DNA of 32,531 nt from a virus, in IMG/VR virus record IMGVR_UViG_3300042400_001904, positions 1 to 32,531 of that record; one strand, written 5' to 3'. The notes below the pieces were generated by a model, which worked only from the letters and a program-made list of their open reading frames with translations, was not told the origin of the DNA and made no database searches. Within the stretch, counting starts at the first letter, position 1, and every line of letters starts with the position of its first letter. A program made the translations under genes and the position numbers. Positions 1-6,645 of this stretch are shown here, piece by piece.

Positions 1-487
1 TCTGAGCGACGTGATGCGCCCGCGCCAACGCGAGCGCGTAGAACTCGAGCTGCGGTGTGTAGCGCTCCATCCCCTCGACGTCGTGCGTCGTCTTCCAGTC
101 GACGACGGTCGCGACACCGCCGGGCGGCGCGGGGATGAAGAGATCGCAAGTACCTGCGATTTCGCTGGGGGCGAGCGCTCCGTACGCGCGGTTCGACACG
201 TTCAGGAGACGCGCGGAGCGCCGAAGGACGTCGTACGCGACGGCGACCTCGGCAATCGCTCCGGGCACGGGCTGCAGCGCGATCGACGCGCAGTACTCCC
301 GATGCGCCTCAGGCACCGCCGCGAGCGCGTCCTCGCGCAGCTCTCCGTTGTGCAGGCGAAAGAGGAAGTCGTGCGCAGCGGTCCCTCGCTCGGCTTCCGG
401 CGAAACCGCGGTGCGAACGTGCGGCAACGCTTCGGACGAAGGGCACGCGACGACGCGCGCGATCGAGCTCGCGGTGAAGCTCGCCAT
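1..487 (-). CDS. PD-(D/E)XK exonuclease, RecB-like (partial)
   Basis: Only the N-terminal 162 residues are in the window; the gene runs off the left edge. It is read leftward from the ATG at 487, two bases after the recT stop. The RecB-type nuclease signature is visible: an AGTCDLF segment carrying the first acidic residue, then VVDWKT (the D-x-K motif), then RYTPQLEFYALA, which matches the conserved Y-x-x-Q helix. Such nucleases resect double-stranded ends to make single strands for an annealing partner, and the RecT-family gene directly upstream supplies that partner. The N-terminus (ASFTASSIARVVACPSS) resembles the start of other phage and plasmid RecB-like nucleases. The family call is firm. 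The pairing with RecT is inferred from position. Confidence 0.85.
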   Translation of the reverse strand, partial: MASFTASSIARVVACPSSEALPHVRTAVSPEAERGTAAHDFLFRLHNGELREDALAAVPEAHREYCASIALQPVPGAIAEVAVAYDVLRRSARLLNVSNRAYGALAPSEIAGTCDLFIPAPPGGVATVVDWKTTHDVEGMERYTPQLEFYALALARAHHVAQ

Positions 488-489
488 GA

Positions 490-1464
490 TCAGCCCTCGC
501 CCTGGCTGGCGTCCGCGTCAGCCGCCGGCTCGGCGTCGGGGTTGAGCGCGTCGCAGACGCGAACGCCAGCCAGCGCGATGTCCTCGGGCAGCTTCAGGAT
601 CGCGCCGCGCAGCGCGTCGATCGCTTCTTGCGTCGTGATCTTCGCTCGAACGAGCTTCTCGAGCTGCTCCGCCCAGGCCTTGATGCACCGCGCGCGCACT
701 CCGTTGGAGGTGTGCTCGGCGATCTGCTCTGCGACTCCGACGCACGCCTGGATGGGCTTCTTCTGCTCCGCCGACTTGCCGATCTTGTCGAGCCACTTAG
801 CTGCCGGATCTTCGATCGTTCCGTCGATCGGCGCAGACGCGGGCTTGCCCTCGGATGCCGGCGGTGTCGACTGCGCGCTCGACACGACCGATGCGGGCAC
901 CGCGCTCTGCCTGCGAATTTCCTCGGCCTCGTCGGGGTCGTACATGCCCTGGACGGCATCGGGGTAGACCGCACGCGCGAGCGCGGACGCGCAGCGCGCG
1001 CGCAACATCGCCTCGGGATGGTTCTTCCAGTTCTGCTTCCCAACGAGCCCTGCGCGCGCGGCCTGTTCGATCGAGTAGGACATCCGCGTGGGCGTCGGCG
1101 ACCCACGACGCTTCGTCTCGTACGTCGCGACCTTGTCCGAGCTCTCGACCAGAGAGAAGTGCTCGGCGAGCCCCGAGCGCAACACCTGGCTCACCATCAG
1201 GTCGGCGCTCATCACGATCTTGCCGTCGATGATGTGCAGCGATCGCAGGGACTGAACGACGCTGAAGCCGAGCTCGCGCCCGGCGGCGATCACGTAGAAC
1301 ACCGCCTCGTGCGTCGCGAGCGCCTTCGGCACGAGATTGCTCTTCGAGAGCACCTGCGCGAGCGCGAGGGCTTCGCGAACGTCGCTGGGCTCGAACGCCG
1401 CGGTGTTAGGGCGAAATTCGTTCGTGGTCGTGGGCCTCGTGGCCAGCTCTTTCTCGGTCGTCAT
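490..1464 (-). CDS. recT: RecT-family single-strand annealing protein
   Basis: A 324-residue protein of the RecT family, which coats single-stranded DNA and anneals complementary strands during phage recombination. Family features visible are an N-terminal helical region with ALAQVLSKSNLVPKAL, a central MSADLMVSQVLRSG segment, and the well-conserved block MLRARCASALARAVYPDAV followed by GMYDPDEAEE near residues 155-185. The C-terminal third is more variable. The ATG at 1464 is preferred over the in-frame TTG three bases upstream because AGGAG sits six bases before it. The start overlaps the stop of the preceding gene as TGATG, which suggests translational coupling. The exonuclease gene follows two bases downstream, so the pair forms a two-component recombination module at the end of the leftward operon. 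Confidence 0.9.
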   Translation of the reverse strand: MTTEKELATRPTTTNEFRPNTAAFEPSDVREALALAQVLSKSNLVPKALATHEAVFYVIAAGRELGFSVVQSLRSLHIIDGKIVMSADLMVSQVLRSGLAEHFSLVESSDKVATYETKRRGSPTPTRMSYSIEQAARAGLVGKQNWKNHPEAMLRARCASALARAVYPDAVQGMYDPDEAEEIRRQSAVPASVVSSAQSTPPASEGKPASAPIDGTIEDPAAKWLDKIGKSAEQKKPIQACVGVAEQIAEHTSNGVRARCIKAWAEQLEKLVRAKITTQEAIDALRGAILKLPEDIALAGVRVCDALNPDAEPAADADASQGEG

Positions 1465-1658
1465 CAAGATCTCCTGTCGTTGAGTGAGCGCGGGAGCACG
1501 AGGATCCCGTCGCGTTGAAAGGCGCCCGCGCGCGTCAGGCGCTCCGCGAGCAATCGCGAAGCGTCGAACACGACGAGAGCGCGGACGTCGTCCGGCAGCG
1601 CTGGAGCGATCGCGCGGCGCGCGCTGTCGGGCAGTTGGGCAAAGAGGACCGCGCGCAT
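1464..1658 (-). CDS. small hypothetical protein, leftward operon
   Basis: A 64-residue protein of unrecognised family, beginning MRAVLFAQLPDSARRAIAP and ending in LPRSLNDRRS. It has no membrane segment or metal-binding pattern. The central DDVRALVVFDASRLLAERL could form a strand-helix unit. The support is positional: its ATG overlaps the stop of the upstream gene as TGATG, and its own stop overlaps the recT ATG in the same way, which fits the overlapping architecture of the whole operon. No function can be assigned. Confidence 0.6.
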   Translation of the reverse strand: MRAVLFAQLPDSARRAIAPALPDDVRALVVFDASRLLAERLTRAGAFQRDGILVLPRSLNDRRS

Positions 1659-1822
1659 CAGGCGTCCTCGTTCCAGAGAAGGCCGAAGAGGAGCGCGGCG
1701 CCGAACGCGAGCTTTGCCTTCGCGAACGTCGTGCTCCACGGCGCGTCGACGAGCACCGGCATCACGATCGCGACGAGCGCGATGACGATCGCGGTGCGAT
1801 AGCGCGTCGCGATCAGCCGCAT
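1658..1822 (-). CDS. small membrane protein
   Basis: A 54-residue protein with two hydrophobic stretches. The first spans about residues 10-27 (TAIVIALVAIVMPVLVDA) and the second about 36-49 (KLAFGAALLFGLLW), so it is probably a two-pass or hairpin inner-membrane protein. The N-terminus is positively charged (MRLIATRYR), as expected for a cytoplasmic end. The stop TGA overlaps the next ATG (TGATG) and its start overlaps the end of the coiled-coil gene by ten bases. It is too short and plain to match to a family by eye. Confidence 0.6.
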   Translation of the reverse strand: MRLIATRYRTAIVIALVAIVMPVLVDAPWSTTFAKAKLAFGAALLFGLLWNEDA

Positions 1823-2292
1823 GGCCCCGCCTCCCACTGGCGAAGGTAGTCCTCGTAGAAGCCCGGCGGCAGCTGCGCCTTCCGCGCGTTGATGTAGCTA
1901 CGCAGCGGCGCGGGAAGATCGACACCGTCCGCGAGCATCGCGAGCCGCGCGGACGTGCGGTGCAGCTCGCCCACAAGCGACATCACCTTCGACTGCAGGC
2001 GAAGCACGTCGGGGTGGACGCTCGAGGTGAGCACGCGCTTCGAGTAGAGGAGGTCCTTCTCTTTCGCTTCCCAAACCAAGCGCGCGCGCTCTGCCTTCGC
2101 TCGCCAGGTCTCGAACGACTCGCGCGATGGAAAGGTGGATCCGTCCTTCGTGGCGAGGTCGGTCTCGATCGACGCGATGCGATCGCGCACCAGCTCGAGC
2201 GCGAGCTCGCACTCATCCAGATCGCGCGGCACCCGCACGTCGCTCGCGGAAAGATCGCGCCGCTCGCGGTCACTATTCGTCGGTTCTTTCAC
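1813..2292 (-). CDS. coiled-coil hypothetical protein
   Basis: A 159-residue, highly charged protein starting with GTG. Residues from about 25 to 110 are rich in Glu, Lys, Arg and Leu with heptad-like spacing (DECELALELVRDRIASIE, AKAERARLVWEAKEKDLL), which suggests a long alpha-helical coiled coil. The C-terminus ends in a more globular PPGFYEDYLRQWEAGPCG. Small coiled-coil proteins are frequent in phage recombination operons but their roles vary, and none is assigned here. The GTG overlaps the stop of the upstream gene by four bases (GTGA). Confidence 0.65.
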   Translation of the reverse strand: MKEPTNSDRERRDLSASDVRVPRDLDECELALELVRDRIASIETDLATKDGSTFPSRESFETWRAKAERARLVWEAKEKDLLYSKRVLTSSVHPDVLRLQSKVMSLVGELHRTSARLAMLADGVDLPAPLRSYINARKAQLPPGFYEDYLRQWEAGPCG

Positions 2293-2597
2293 AGGCCTTC
2301 CTCCATCAACAGTCGACGCAGCTCGCGCGACTCGACGCCGTCCGAGCGCGGATCACTGAGCAGCTCGCGGGCGAGCTCGCGCGCAGCCGTCGCGGGCGTC
2401 GCGCCCTCGGCGCGAACCTGCTGCGCGTTCGTTTGCGCGCGCGCGGTCCAGGGAGCGTTCGGCTGCACCGGCCCGGTGAGTGACGCCTGCGCGCCACGGC
2501 CAAGCACCTCGAACGCCGCGAGCTGCAGCTGCTCGAGCAGCACGTCGAGCTCGATCGGCGCCGGTGTGTGATCGATCAGCCGGGCAGCGAACGTCAT
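2289..2597 (-). CDS. hypothetical protein
   Basis: A 102-residue protein from the ATG at 2597, which overlaps the preceding stop as ATGA. The sequence starts MTFAARLIDHTPAPIELDV and is mainly helical and Ala/Arg/Glu-rich, with a C-terminal RELRRLLMEEGL. There are no cysteines, membrane segments or recognised motifs. The open frame extends further upstream, but that extension is antisense-like and Arg-rich, and the operon-style overlap supports the shorter start. Function unknown. Confidence 0.6.
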   Translation of the reverse strand: MTFAARLIDHTPAPIELDVLLEQLQLAAFEVLGRGAQASLTGPVQPNAPWTARAQTNAQQVRAEGATPATAARELARELLSDPRSDGVESRELRRLLMEEGL

Positions 2598-2863
2598 CGC
2601 GACACCCGCTTTTCTGCCCGCGCTTGGCAGCAGTGGCAGCAGTTGCAGTCGTCGAACGGCCGCCTCGCGCGCACCTCTGTTTCGAGGGCCCAGAGACCGA
2701 CCCACGCGAGGATGTCCCACGGCGTGACGTCGTCTGCGCCGTCGGGATTGCCGCTCATCTCCCGCGTCTTCGCCTCGCAGAGCAGCCAGACGCAGTACGT
2801 GATCTGCAGCGGCTGGGTCGCGGTCGCCATCCCGCTTTCGTAGCGATCGAAGACGCGCGTCAC
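2594..2863 (-). CDS. small protein with Cys-rich tail
   Basis: An 89-residue protein starting at the GTG at 2863, which overlaps the previous stop (GTGA). The middle contains LQITYCVWLLCEAKTREMSG and TPWDILAWVGLWALETEVRA, two amphipathic segments rich in Trp. The C-terminus carries the dense cysteine cluster CNCCHCC, which could bind zinc or another metal. The stop overlaps the next ATG. I do not recognise the family. The combination of Trp-rich core and Cys-rich tail is unusual for so short a protein. Confidence 0.6.
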   Translation of the reverse strand: MTRVFDRYESGMATATQPLQITYCVWLLCEAKTREMSGNPDGADDVTPWDILAWVGLWALETEVRARRPFDDCNCCHCCQARAEKRVSR

Positions 2864-3054
2864 CGTGCACCGTCCTCTACGCGTACGAGCAACTGCAGCT
2901 CGAGCGCGGCCGCGCGCACCGCGTGCTCGATCGACTCCCACGAGTGCGATTCACCGAGGTGCTCGCGCAGCGCGTCGAGCGCGTTGACCACCTCTGCGTG
3001 TTCCTTCACGCGGTCTGGATTCGCCTTCGTCGGCGTTGCGATTCGCTCAGCCAT
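2860..3054 (-). CDS. small hypothetical protein
   Basis: A 64-residue acidic, helical protein beginning MAERIATPTKANPDRVKEH and ending VRVEDGAR. The pattern of Ala, Leu and Glu (VVNALDALREHLGE, IEHAVRAAALELQLL) suggests two helices packing as a hairpin. The ATG at 3054 overlaps the end of the zinc-ribbon gene and the stop overlaps the next GTG. No function can be inferred beyond membership of the leftward operon. Confidence 0.6.
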   Translation of the reverse strand: MAERIATPTKANPDRVKEHAEVVNALDALREHLGESHSWESIEHAVRAAALELQLLVRVEDGAR

Positions 3055-3451
3055 GACGTGCCTCGCGCTCCAGGCGGCCGGCTCGCTCGACGAGGTCCGC
3101 CGCCGCGGCGTGGTTCCCCTCCGCCTGCTCGAACGCGGCGTAGAGTCGCATCTGCTGCGCGTCACACCGCGGGCACGGCTTGGTCTCAACCGACGTCCCC
3201 GCTGAAGGGCACTCGGCGTAGTGCCCCAGCTTCGCGCGCACAGGAGCCGCGGTCAGCGCGGCCACCTCCGCCTCGAGCTGCGTGGCTTCGTAGATCTTCT
3301 GCGCGCCGGCAACGTGATTGCCGATGCAGTGCTCGTAGTCCGCGTCGCGGCGAAGCGCGCGCGCGCCGCAGCGCGGGCACGACGTCGTGAGCGTCGACGA
3401 CCCGGTGAGCCTGCACGTCTCGCAGGGGCCGATCCAAAGCGCGACGGTCAT
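3047..3451 (-). CDS. double zinc-ribbon protein
   Basis: A 134-residue protein with at least one clear treble-clef or zinc-ribbon pair: CETC near residue 10 with CPRCG near residue 25, and a second CPRCD near residue 95, preceded by an ECP. Between them lies a helical segment with the repeated pattern YEHCIGNHVAGAQ and FEQAEGNHAAAAD, so the protein looks internally duplicated, each half being a ribbon followed by a helix with a GNHxA motif. Such ribbons usually bind nucleic acid or protein partners. The ATG at 3451 overlaps the upstream stop as ATGA. Exact family not recognised. Confidence 0.65.
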   Translation of the reverse strand: MTVALWIGPCETCRLTGSSTLTTSCPRCGARALRRDADYEHCIGNHVAGAQKIYEATQLEAEVAALTAAPVRAKLGHYAECPSAGTSVETKPCPRCDAQQMRLYAAFEQAEGNHAAAADLVERAGRLEREARHG

Positions 3452-3633
3452 CGCGACGCCGCCTTTCGATCACGCAGGCTGGCAGCGACGTCGCGCAGCG
3501 CGGCCGCGAGCGCCAGCGACGCACGTCGAGCGCGCGCGTCGCGCATCACCGCCGCGGCGTGTTGCTGCACCTGGGCCTCGTCCTCGACGGCCAGTGCCGC
3601 GAGCACGAGCGCTTCTTTCGTCGGGCCACACAT
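3448..3633 (-). CDS. small helical hypothetical protein
   Basis: A 61-residue protein rich in Ala, Arg and Val (ALVLAALAVEDEAQVQQHAA), probably two helices. The ATG at 3633 is chosen because it overlaps the preceding stop as TGATG; a GTG three bases upstream is an equally possible start. A lone Cys-Gly-Pro near the N-terminus is not part of a metal site. No family recognised. Confidence 0.5.
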   Translation of the reverse strand: MCGPTKEALVLAALAVEDEAQVQQHAAAVMRDARARRASLALAAALRDVAASLRDRKAASR

Positions 3634-3947
3634 CACGCAGCCCTCGAGAGATCGCCGCTGCGGGCAACCTCGTTCACGAGATCAGCGAGTTCGCGCAGCC
3701 CAGCGCCATCCGCGCGGCGGTCGACAGCCAGCGCCAGCACGCGGGCCGCCAGGTCGAACAGCCCGGCGAGCAGGCGCGGAGAGCGCACGCAGATCACCGG
3801 CGCGACCAGCGGGCTCGTGCGCACGACGATTGTCCACCGCGGATCCTCGTGCGACGGCGCGAGGGCACCGACGTGCCACGTGTGCGCGGGCAGGACCTCG
3901 TTCGCCGCGCGGGCGATCGCGATCGTGAAAGCGTCGATGTCGATCAC
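3633..3947 (-). CDS. hypothetical protein, leftward operon
   Basis: A 104-residue protein from the GTG at 3947, with GGAGG eight bases upstream and a GTGA overlap with the preceding gene. It begins with VIDIDAFTIAIARAANEVL and contains TWHVGALAPSHEDPRWTIVV, which suggests a small alpha/beta fold. A hydrophobic stretch around LLAGLFDLAARVLALAV is more consistent with a buried helix than a membrane span. No catalytic motif is seen and no function is assigned. Confidence 0.6.
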   Translation of the reverse strand: MIDIDAFTIAIARAANEVLPAHTWHVGALAPSHEDPRWTIVVRTSPLVAPVICVRSPRLLAGLFDLAARVLALAVDRRADGAGLRELADLVNEVARSGDLSRAA

Positions 3948-4153
3948 GGCCGTGCCTCCGCGCTGCGCGTCGCGCAATCGCCGCTCGGGGGAACGCAGCC
4001 CGGCGCCTCGCGCCAGCGCTGCCCTCGCCCGTCGAAGAAGAACACCGCGCCGTCGTCGAGGATTTCGCGCGAGCTTCCGCACCGCGCGCACTCGGACTTC
4101 TTCGAGCTACGAGCGATCCACCGATGAGATTGGTCTGGATATTTGCTAGCCAT
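3944..4153 (-). CDS. small zinc-finger-like protein
   Basis: A 69-residue protein starting MASKYPDQSHRWIARS. It contains ECARCGSS and then GCVPPSGDC, a spacing compatible with a four-cysteine zinc site around an aromatic strand (AVFFFDGRGQRWRE). The ATG at 4153 is preceded by CAGGAA. Similar tiny Cys4 proteins are common in phage early operons and usually have unknown roles. Confidence 0.6.
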   Translation of the reverse strand: MASKYPDQSHRWIARSSKKSECARCGSSREILDDGAVFFFDGRGQRWREAPGCVPPSGDCATRSAEARP

Positions 4154-4233
4154 GGTGGGTTCCTGTCGTGGGCGAGAGCGCCCCGAAGAACCCCGCAGAC
4201 GCTGTGCCGCGGGTCCCTTCGGGGCACGCCCGC

Positions 4234-4617
4234 TCACCCCGTGCGCTCGCGGTTGTTGGGGGTCGGCTCGAAGGCACGCGCGCGGTACGCCCAACGCGTT
4301 CCGGCGATGCGAAGGTCGTCCGCGGCGGCGAGCGCGTGCTCGCTGTGCGTGCGGCAAACCGGGATCGCGAGGGCGCTGTACGCGGGCGCGGCCTCGCGCT
4401 CGCAGTACGCGCAGCAAACGCGGTTCGCCTCGTCGTTCATCCGATCGAACTCGCTCGCGCACCCCGCGCAGAGCTGCTCGCCGTCCGTGAAGATCACCGC
4501 GAGGTCGTCCTCGCAGCCCTTGCAAATCAGCAGGTGGTCGAGCATCCGCGCGAGCTCGCGCACGTCGCCCGCCGCGAGCCGCTCCGCAGTTCGCCGTGCG
4601 TTCGCGAGCGCGTTCAC
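4234..4617 (-). CDS. Cys-rich zinc-binding hypothetical protein
   Basis: A 127-residue protein starting at the GTG at 4617, which has AGGAGG just upstream and overlaps the previous stop. After a helical N-terminus (ARRTAERLAAGDVREL) it has CKGC and CAGC (about residues 33-54), then CCAYC and VCRTH (about 68-90), consistent with two zinc sites. The final 40 residues are basic and aromatic. A gap of 80 bases containing GC-rich short stems separates it from the next gene, the only real spacer in the operon. Function unknown. Confidence 0.6.
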   Translation of the reverse strand: MNALANARRTAERLAAGDVRELARMLDHLLICKGCEDDLAVIFTDGEQLCAGCASEFDRMNDEANRVCCAYCEREAAPAYSALAIPVCRTHSEHALAAADDLRIAGTRWAYRARAFEPTPNNRERTG

Positions 4618-4910
4618 GCTGCCTCCTGGTCGGCGCCGAGGCCGTCGTGCTCCGCCGCGAGGCCGTTCACGACCTCTTCCGCGTACGAGGCGGTGCGGTC
4701 CGCGAGCGCGCTCTGAACCTGCTCGCTCTCGATGTCCTCGCCCTCGCCCGCCTCGCCGGTGCCGTCGCACTCGTCGCACCAGAGCCAGCCGCGGCCCTCG
4801 CAGTTCAGGCAGTCCGCGTCGTAGCCGCGGTCACCAACGACCACCTCGACCCGACCGTTGTTGCAGTCCGGGCACTCGACCTTTCCCCCATCGCAGCACT
4901 TGCAACCCAT
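4614..4910 (-). CDS. DnaJ-like zinc-finger protein, first gene of leftward operon
   Basis: A 98-residue protein with repeated C-x-x-C-x-x-G motifs of the DnaJ central type: CKCCDGG, CPDCNNG, CLNCEGRG and CDECDGTG within the first 55 residues. It lacks the J domain and client-binding domains of DnaJ, so it is a free-standing zinc-finger protein, perhaps acting on protein partners or nucleic acid. The C-terminal half is acidic (EAGEGEDIESEQVQ). The ATG at 4910 has GGAGG about ten bases upstream and is the first start after the leftward promoter at 4955-4983. Confidence 0.7.
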   Translation of the reverse strand: MGCKCCDGGKVECPDCNNGRVEVVVGDRGYDADCLNCEGRGWLWCDECDGTGEAGEGEDIESEQVQSALADRTASYAEEVVNGLAAEHDGLGADQEAA

Positions 4911-4954
4911 TCGATCTTCGCCTCCGTCGCGGGGTGATCCCGCTACGAGGTGAA

Positions 4955-4983
4955 GTGATAGGTTACGCTCGTAACCGTGTCAA
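4955..4983 (-). promoter_or_regulatory. leftward early promoter (PL-like) with embedded operator
   Basis: Reading the minus strand, a perfect TTGACA (-35, 4983-4978) is followed by a 17-base spacer and TATCAC (-10, 4960-4955). The spacer contains the inverted repeat GGTTACG-n2-CGTAACC. Transcription would start near 4948 and run through the fourteen-gene recombination operon. A repressor bound in the spacer would block RNA polymerase directly. The rightward promoter at 6610-6638 has the same architecture. Confidence 0.75.
4961..4976. promoter_or_regulatory. operator OL (inverted repeat)
   Basis: The 16-base sequence GGTTACGCTCGTAACC is a perfect inverted repeat of GGTTACG around two central bases. 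Its inner 14 bases recur exactly at 6618-6631 in the rightward promoter. It is the best candidate binding site for the repressor encoded at 5946-6581 and for the Cro-like protein at 6646. Confidence 0.75.
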
Positions 4984-4991
4984 CAAGGACG

Positions 4992-5735
4992 TTACCAAAA
5001 TTCTTCAAGGAGCCAGTTTGGCGGGCGTTCGCGTATCAACAGCCGGTGCTTCCGTTCGAGGCGGCGCACGAACCACCCGCGGCGCCGCGCGTCGTCAGGG
5101 CGCCACGCGAGCCGGACGAGCTCGGCGTCGCTGATGGGCGCCCGCGCGAGCCAGCCGCGGCGCTGAACGATCGGGCGGCCGAACAACGGCTCGGCGTACG
5201 GGTTGATCACGGCCACCCCGTAGTCGAGCACCTCGCCCAAACGAAGGCCCGCCACGCGAATCGTTGTGCCAAATTGCTCGGCGATCGCCTTGAGGGCGTC
5301 GACCGGATCGTTGTCGTCCCAGCAGTCCCAGGCGATTCGAAACGCGCTGGCCGGCACCAGCAGAGCGCCGGCCCAGTTGTTCGCGAGCGCCTCGCACAGC
5401 GGCGAATCGGGCGGCGCGGCGTCCAGATGGTGAACGCGCCATTCACCGGCCTCGTGGCCGAGCAGCCAGCTCGTCGCGGGATCCGAGCGCGAGCTCGCGC
5501 TCACCAGCTCGATCTCGTACTCCCAACGGTCGCCAACGCGCTCGCGACGCAGCCGGCCCGCGGGGTCACCGTCGTCGTTCGCAGGCGTCATGCGCACCGC
5601 GCGCAGGCCGTCGTGGCGAAGGCGCGCGAGCGTACGCAGCGTCGCGAGCAGCGAAGCCGGCATGCGAAAGTCGGCGCCCGCGGCTGTGTACAGCCGCTCC
5701 ACGTCGCGTTCGATCTGTAGAGCGTCGAGCCCCAC
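4992..5735 (-). CDS. ImmA/IrrE-like metallopeptidase family protein (variant motif)
   Basis: A 247-residue protein lying leftward of the repressor gene. The ImmA/IrrE family signature is visible: LLGHEAGEWRVHH at residues 91-103 aligns with the usual H-E-x-x-H zinc helix, and EALANNWAGALLVPASAF at 115-132 aligns with the E-x-x-A-N-x-F-A-x-x-L-L-x-P block that provides the third ligand. In this protein the second His is Glu (H94-E95-x-x-E98). ImmA proteins cleave a partner HTH repressor to induce ICEs and phages, so this is the likely antirepressor, or at least a repressor partner. The start is a GTG with a weak ribosome site. The gene ends nine bases before the PL -35 box, so repressor transcripts could continue into the leftward operon. 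Confidence 0.7.
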   Translation of the reverse strand: MGLDALQIERDVERLYTAAGADFRMPASLLATLRTLARLRHDGLRAVRMTPANDDGDPAGRLRRERVGDRWEYEIELVSASSRSDPATSWLLGHEAGEWRVHHLDAAPPDSPLCEALANNWAGALLVPASAFRIAWDCWDDNDPVDALKAIAEQFGTTIRVAGLRLGEVLDYGVAVINPYAEPLFGRPIVQRRGWLARAPISDAELVRLAWRPDDARRRGWFVRRLERKHRLLIRERPPNWLLEEFW

Positions 5736-5945
5736 GACCGGAGAGTCCGTCGGACTTCGCCAGTTCTCAACCAGGCCCTCGAACGGCGAAACGACGCTGC
5801 GATCGCGCCTCTGTGAAATTTCGGGACGGTGCTTTCGCGAGCCCGAAGCCTTGAAGCGACGCGCGCCAACCGCGAACTGTAAACTTCGCCAACCACGAGC
5901 GGACCGCGCTCAGAGAGCGCTCAATGGCCGGACATACTTTGTCGC

Positions 5946-6581
5946 TCAGCGACGACGACGCTTGTCTCGAGCGGCCTCTGCAGCCGCGCGCGCCGCGGCA
6001 GCCCGCGCCTCGTCGCGGTCGGCGAGCTCGTCGAACTCGCGTTCACCAGCCTCGCGCTCCACGTTGCGTGCGCCCGCGCGCTCGAGCTCGACGTCGCGCT
6101 GCGCGCGCGCCAGGGCCTCGATCCAGTAGAGCGCCCCAGGATCGCGCGCTCCGAAGTTCGCCTGCGAAGCCACCCGCTCGCGCGCCGCCGGATCGATGAA
6201 CTGGCTAAGGGCCGCGAGCACCTCCGCGCGTGACGGGTAGCGATCGTCGGGAATCACCACGGGATCGCGCGGCGCCGAGCGCTCTGCCGGGCGTGACCGC
6301 CGCTCGAGGACCTGCGCGAGCGAGAGAGCTCCGGTCAGGTAGGCGTCGACGTCCCAGACATCCAGCTCGAAGGCCTTCGAGAGGCCCACCCGTTGCGCCC
6401 ACGAGGTCGCAGCGTTGTACCCGCGCTCGAGCCGCGTGACGTTGACGCGCTCGAAAACGCCGCCGCTTTTCGCGGCCATCCCTTCCTGGGTCATCCCCAG
6501 CGCCTCTCGAAGCGCGCGGATCCGTTCACCGACCAGGTTGTCGTCGCTCACGTTCCAATTGGTACCTGCCGGAACGGTCAT
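5946..6581 (-). CDS. HTH (XRE/Cro-CI type) phage repressor
   Basis: A 211-residue protein with an N-terminal helix-turn-helix domain at about residues 16-72: GERIRALREALGMTQEGMAA, then VNVTRLERGYNAATSWAQRVG, typical of the XRE family. There is no LexA-like S24 self-cleavage domain. The C-terminal half is an unrecognised, charged helical region ending in a run rich in Ala, Arg and Glu. The ATG at 6581 is preceded by GGAGG nine bases upstream. Its position between two divergent early promoters that share one operator marks it as the lysogeny repressor. The leftward TATACG near 6600-6595 is a plausible -10 box, and its -35 region would fall inside the operator, allowing autoregulation. The 210-base gap to the next gene holds two short perfect hairpins (5897-5911 and 5941-5953) and no convincing gene. 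Confidence 0.8.
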   Translation of the reverse strand: MTVPAGTNWNVSDDNLVGERIRALREALGMTQEGMAAKSGGVFERVNVTRLERGYNAATSWAQRVGLSKAFELDVWDVDAYLTGALSLAQVLERRSRPAERSAPRDPVVIPDDRYPSRAEVLAALSQFIDPAARERVASQANFGARDPGALYWIEALARAQRDVELERAGARNVEREAGEREFDELADRDEARAAAARAAAEAARDKRRRR

Positions 6582-6609
6582 CGTAACGGGCCTCCGTATA
6601 ACGTCCTTC

Positions 6610-6638
6610 TTGACACCGTTACGCTCGTAACCTACCTG
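6610..6638 (+). promoter_or_regulatory. rightward early promoter (PR-like) with embedded operator
   Basis: A perfect TTGACA at 6610-6615, a 17-base spacer (6616-6632) and TACCTG at 6633-6638. The -10 box is weak, but the -35 box and spacing are ideal and mirror the leftward promoter. The predicted start of transcription (about 6645) falls at the ATG of the Cro-like gene at 6646, so that gene would be translated from a leaderless or nearly leaderless mRNA. Confidence 0.65.
6617..6632. promoter_or_regulatory. operator OR (inverted repeat)
   Basis: CGTTACGCTCGTAACC, identical to OL except for the first base. The inverted repeat GTTACG-n2-CGTAAC fills the spacer of the rightward promoter and would also overlap the -35 region of the leftward repressor promoter. 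A further CGTAACG half-site lies at 6582-6588, next to the repressor start. Confidence 0.7.
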
Positions 6639-6645
6639 TTGGGGC

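Noticed and set aside
628-1518. Long rightward open frame of about 296 residues across the recT gene
   Set aside because: It is the antisense shadow of recT. High GC makes stop codons rare, and the protein is Arg/Leu-rich without domain features, while the minus strand gives a clear RecT.
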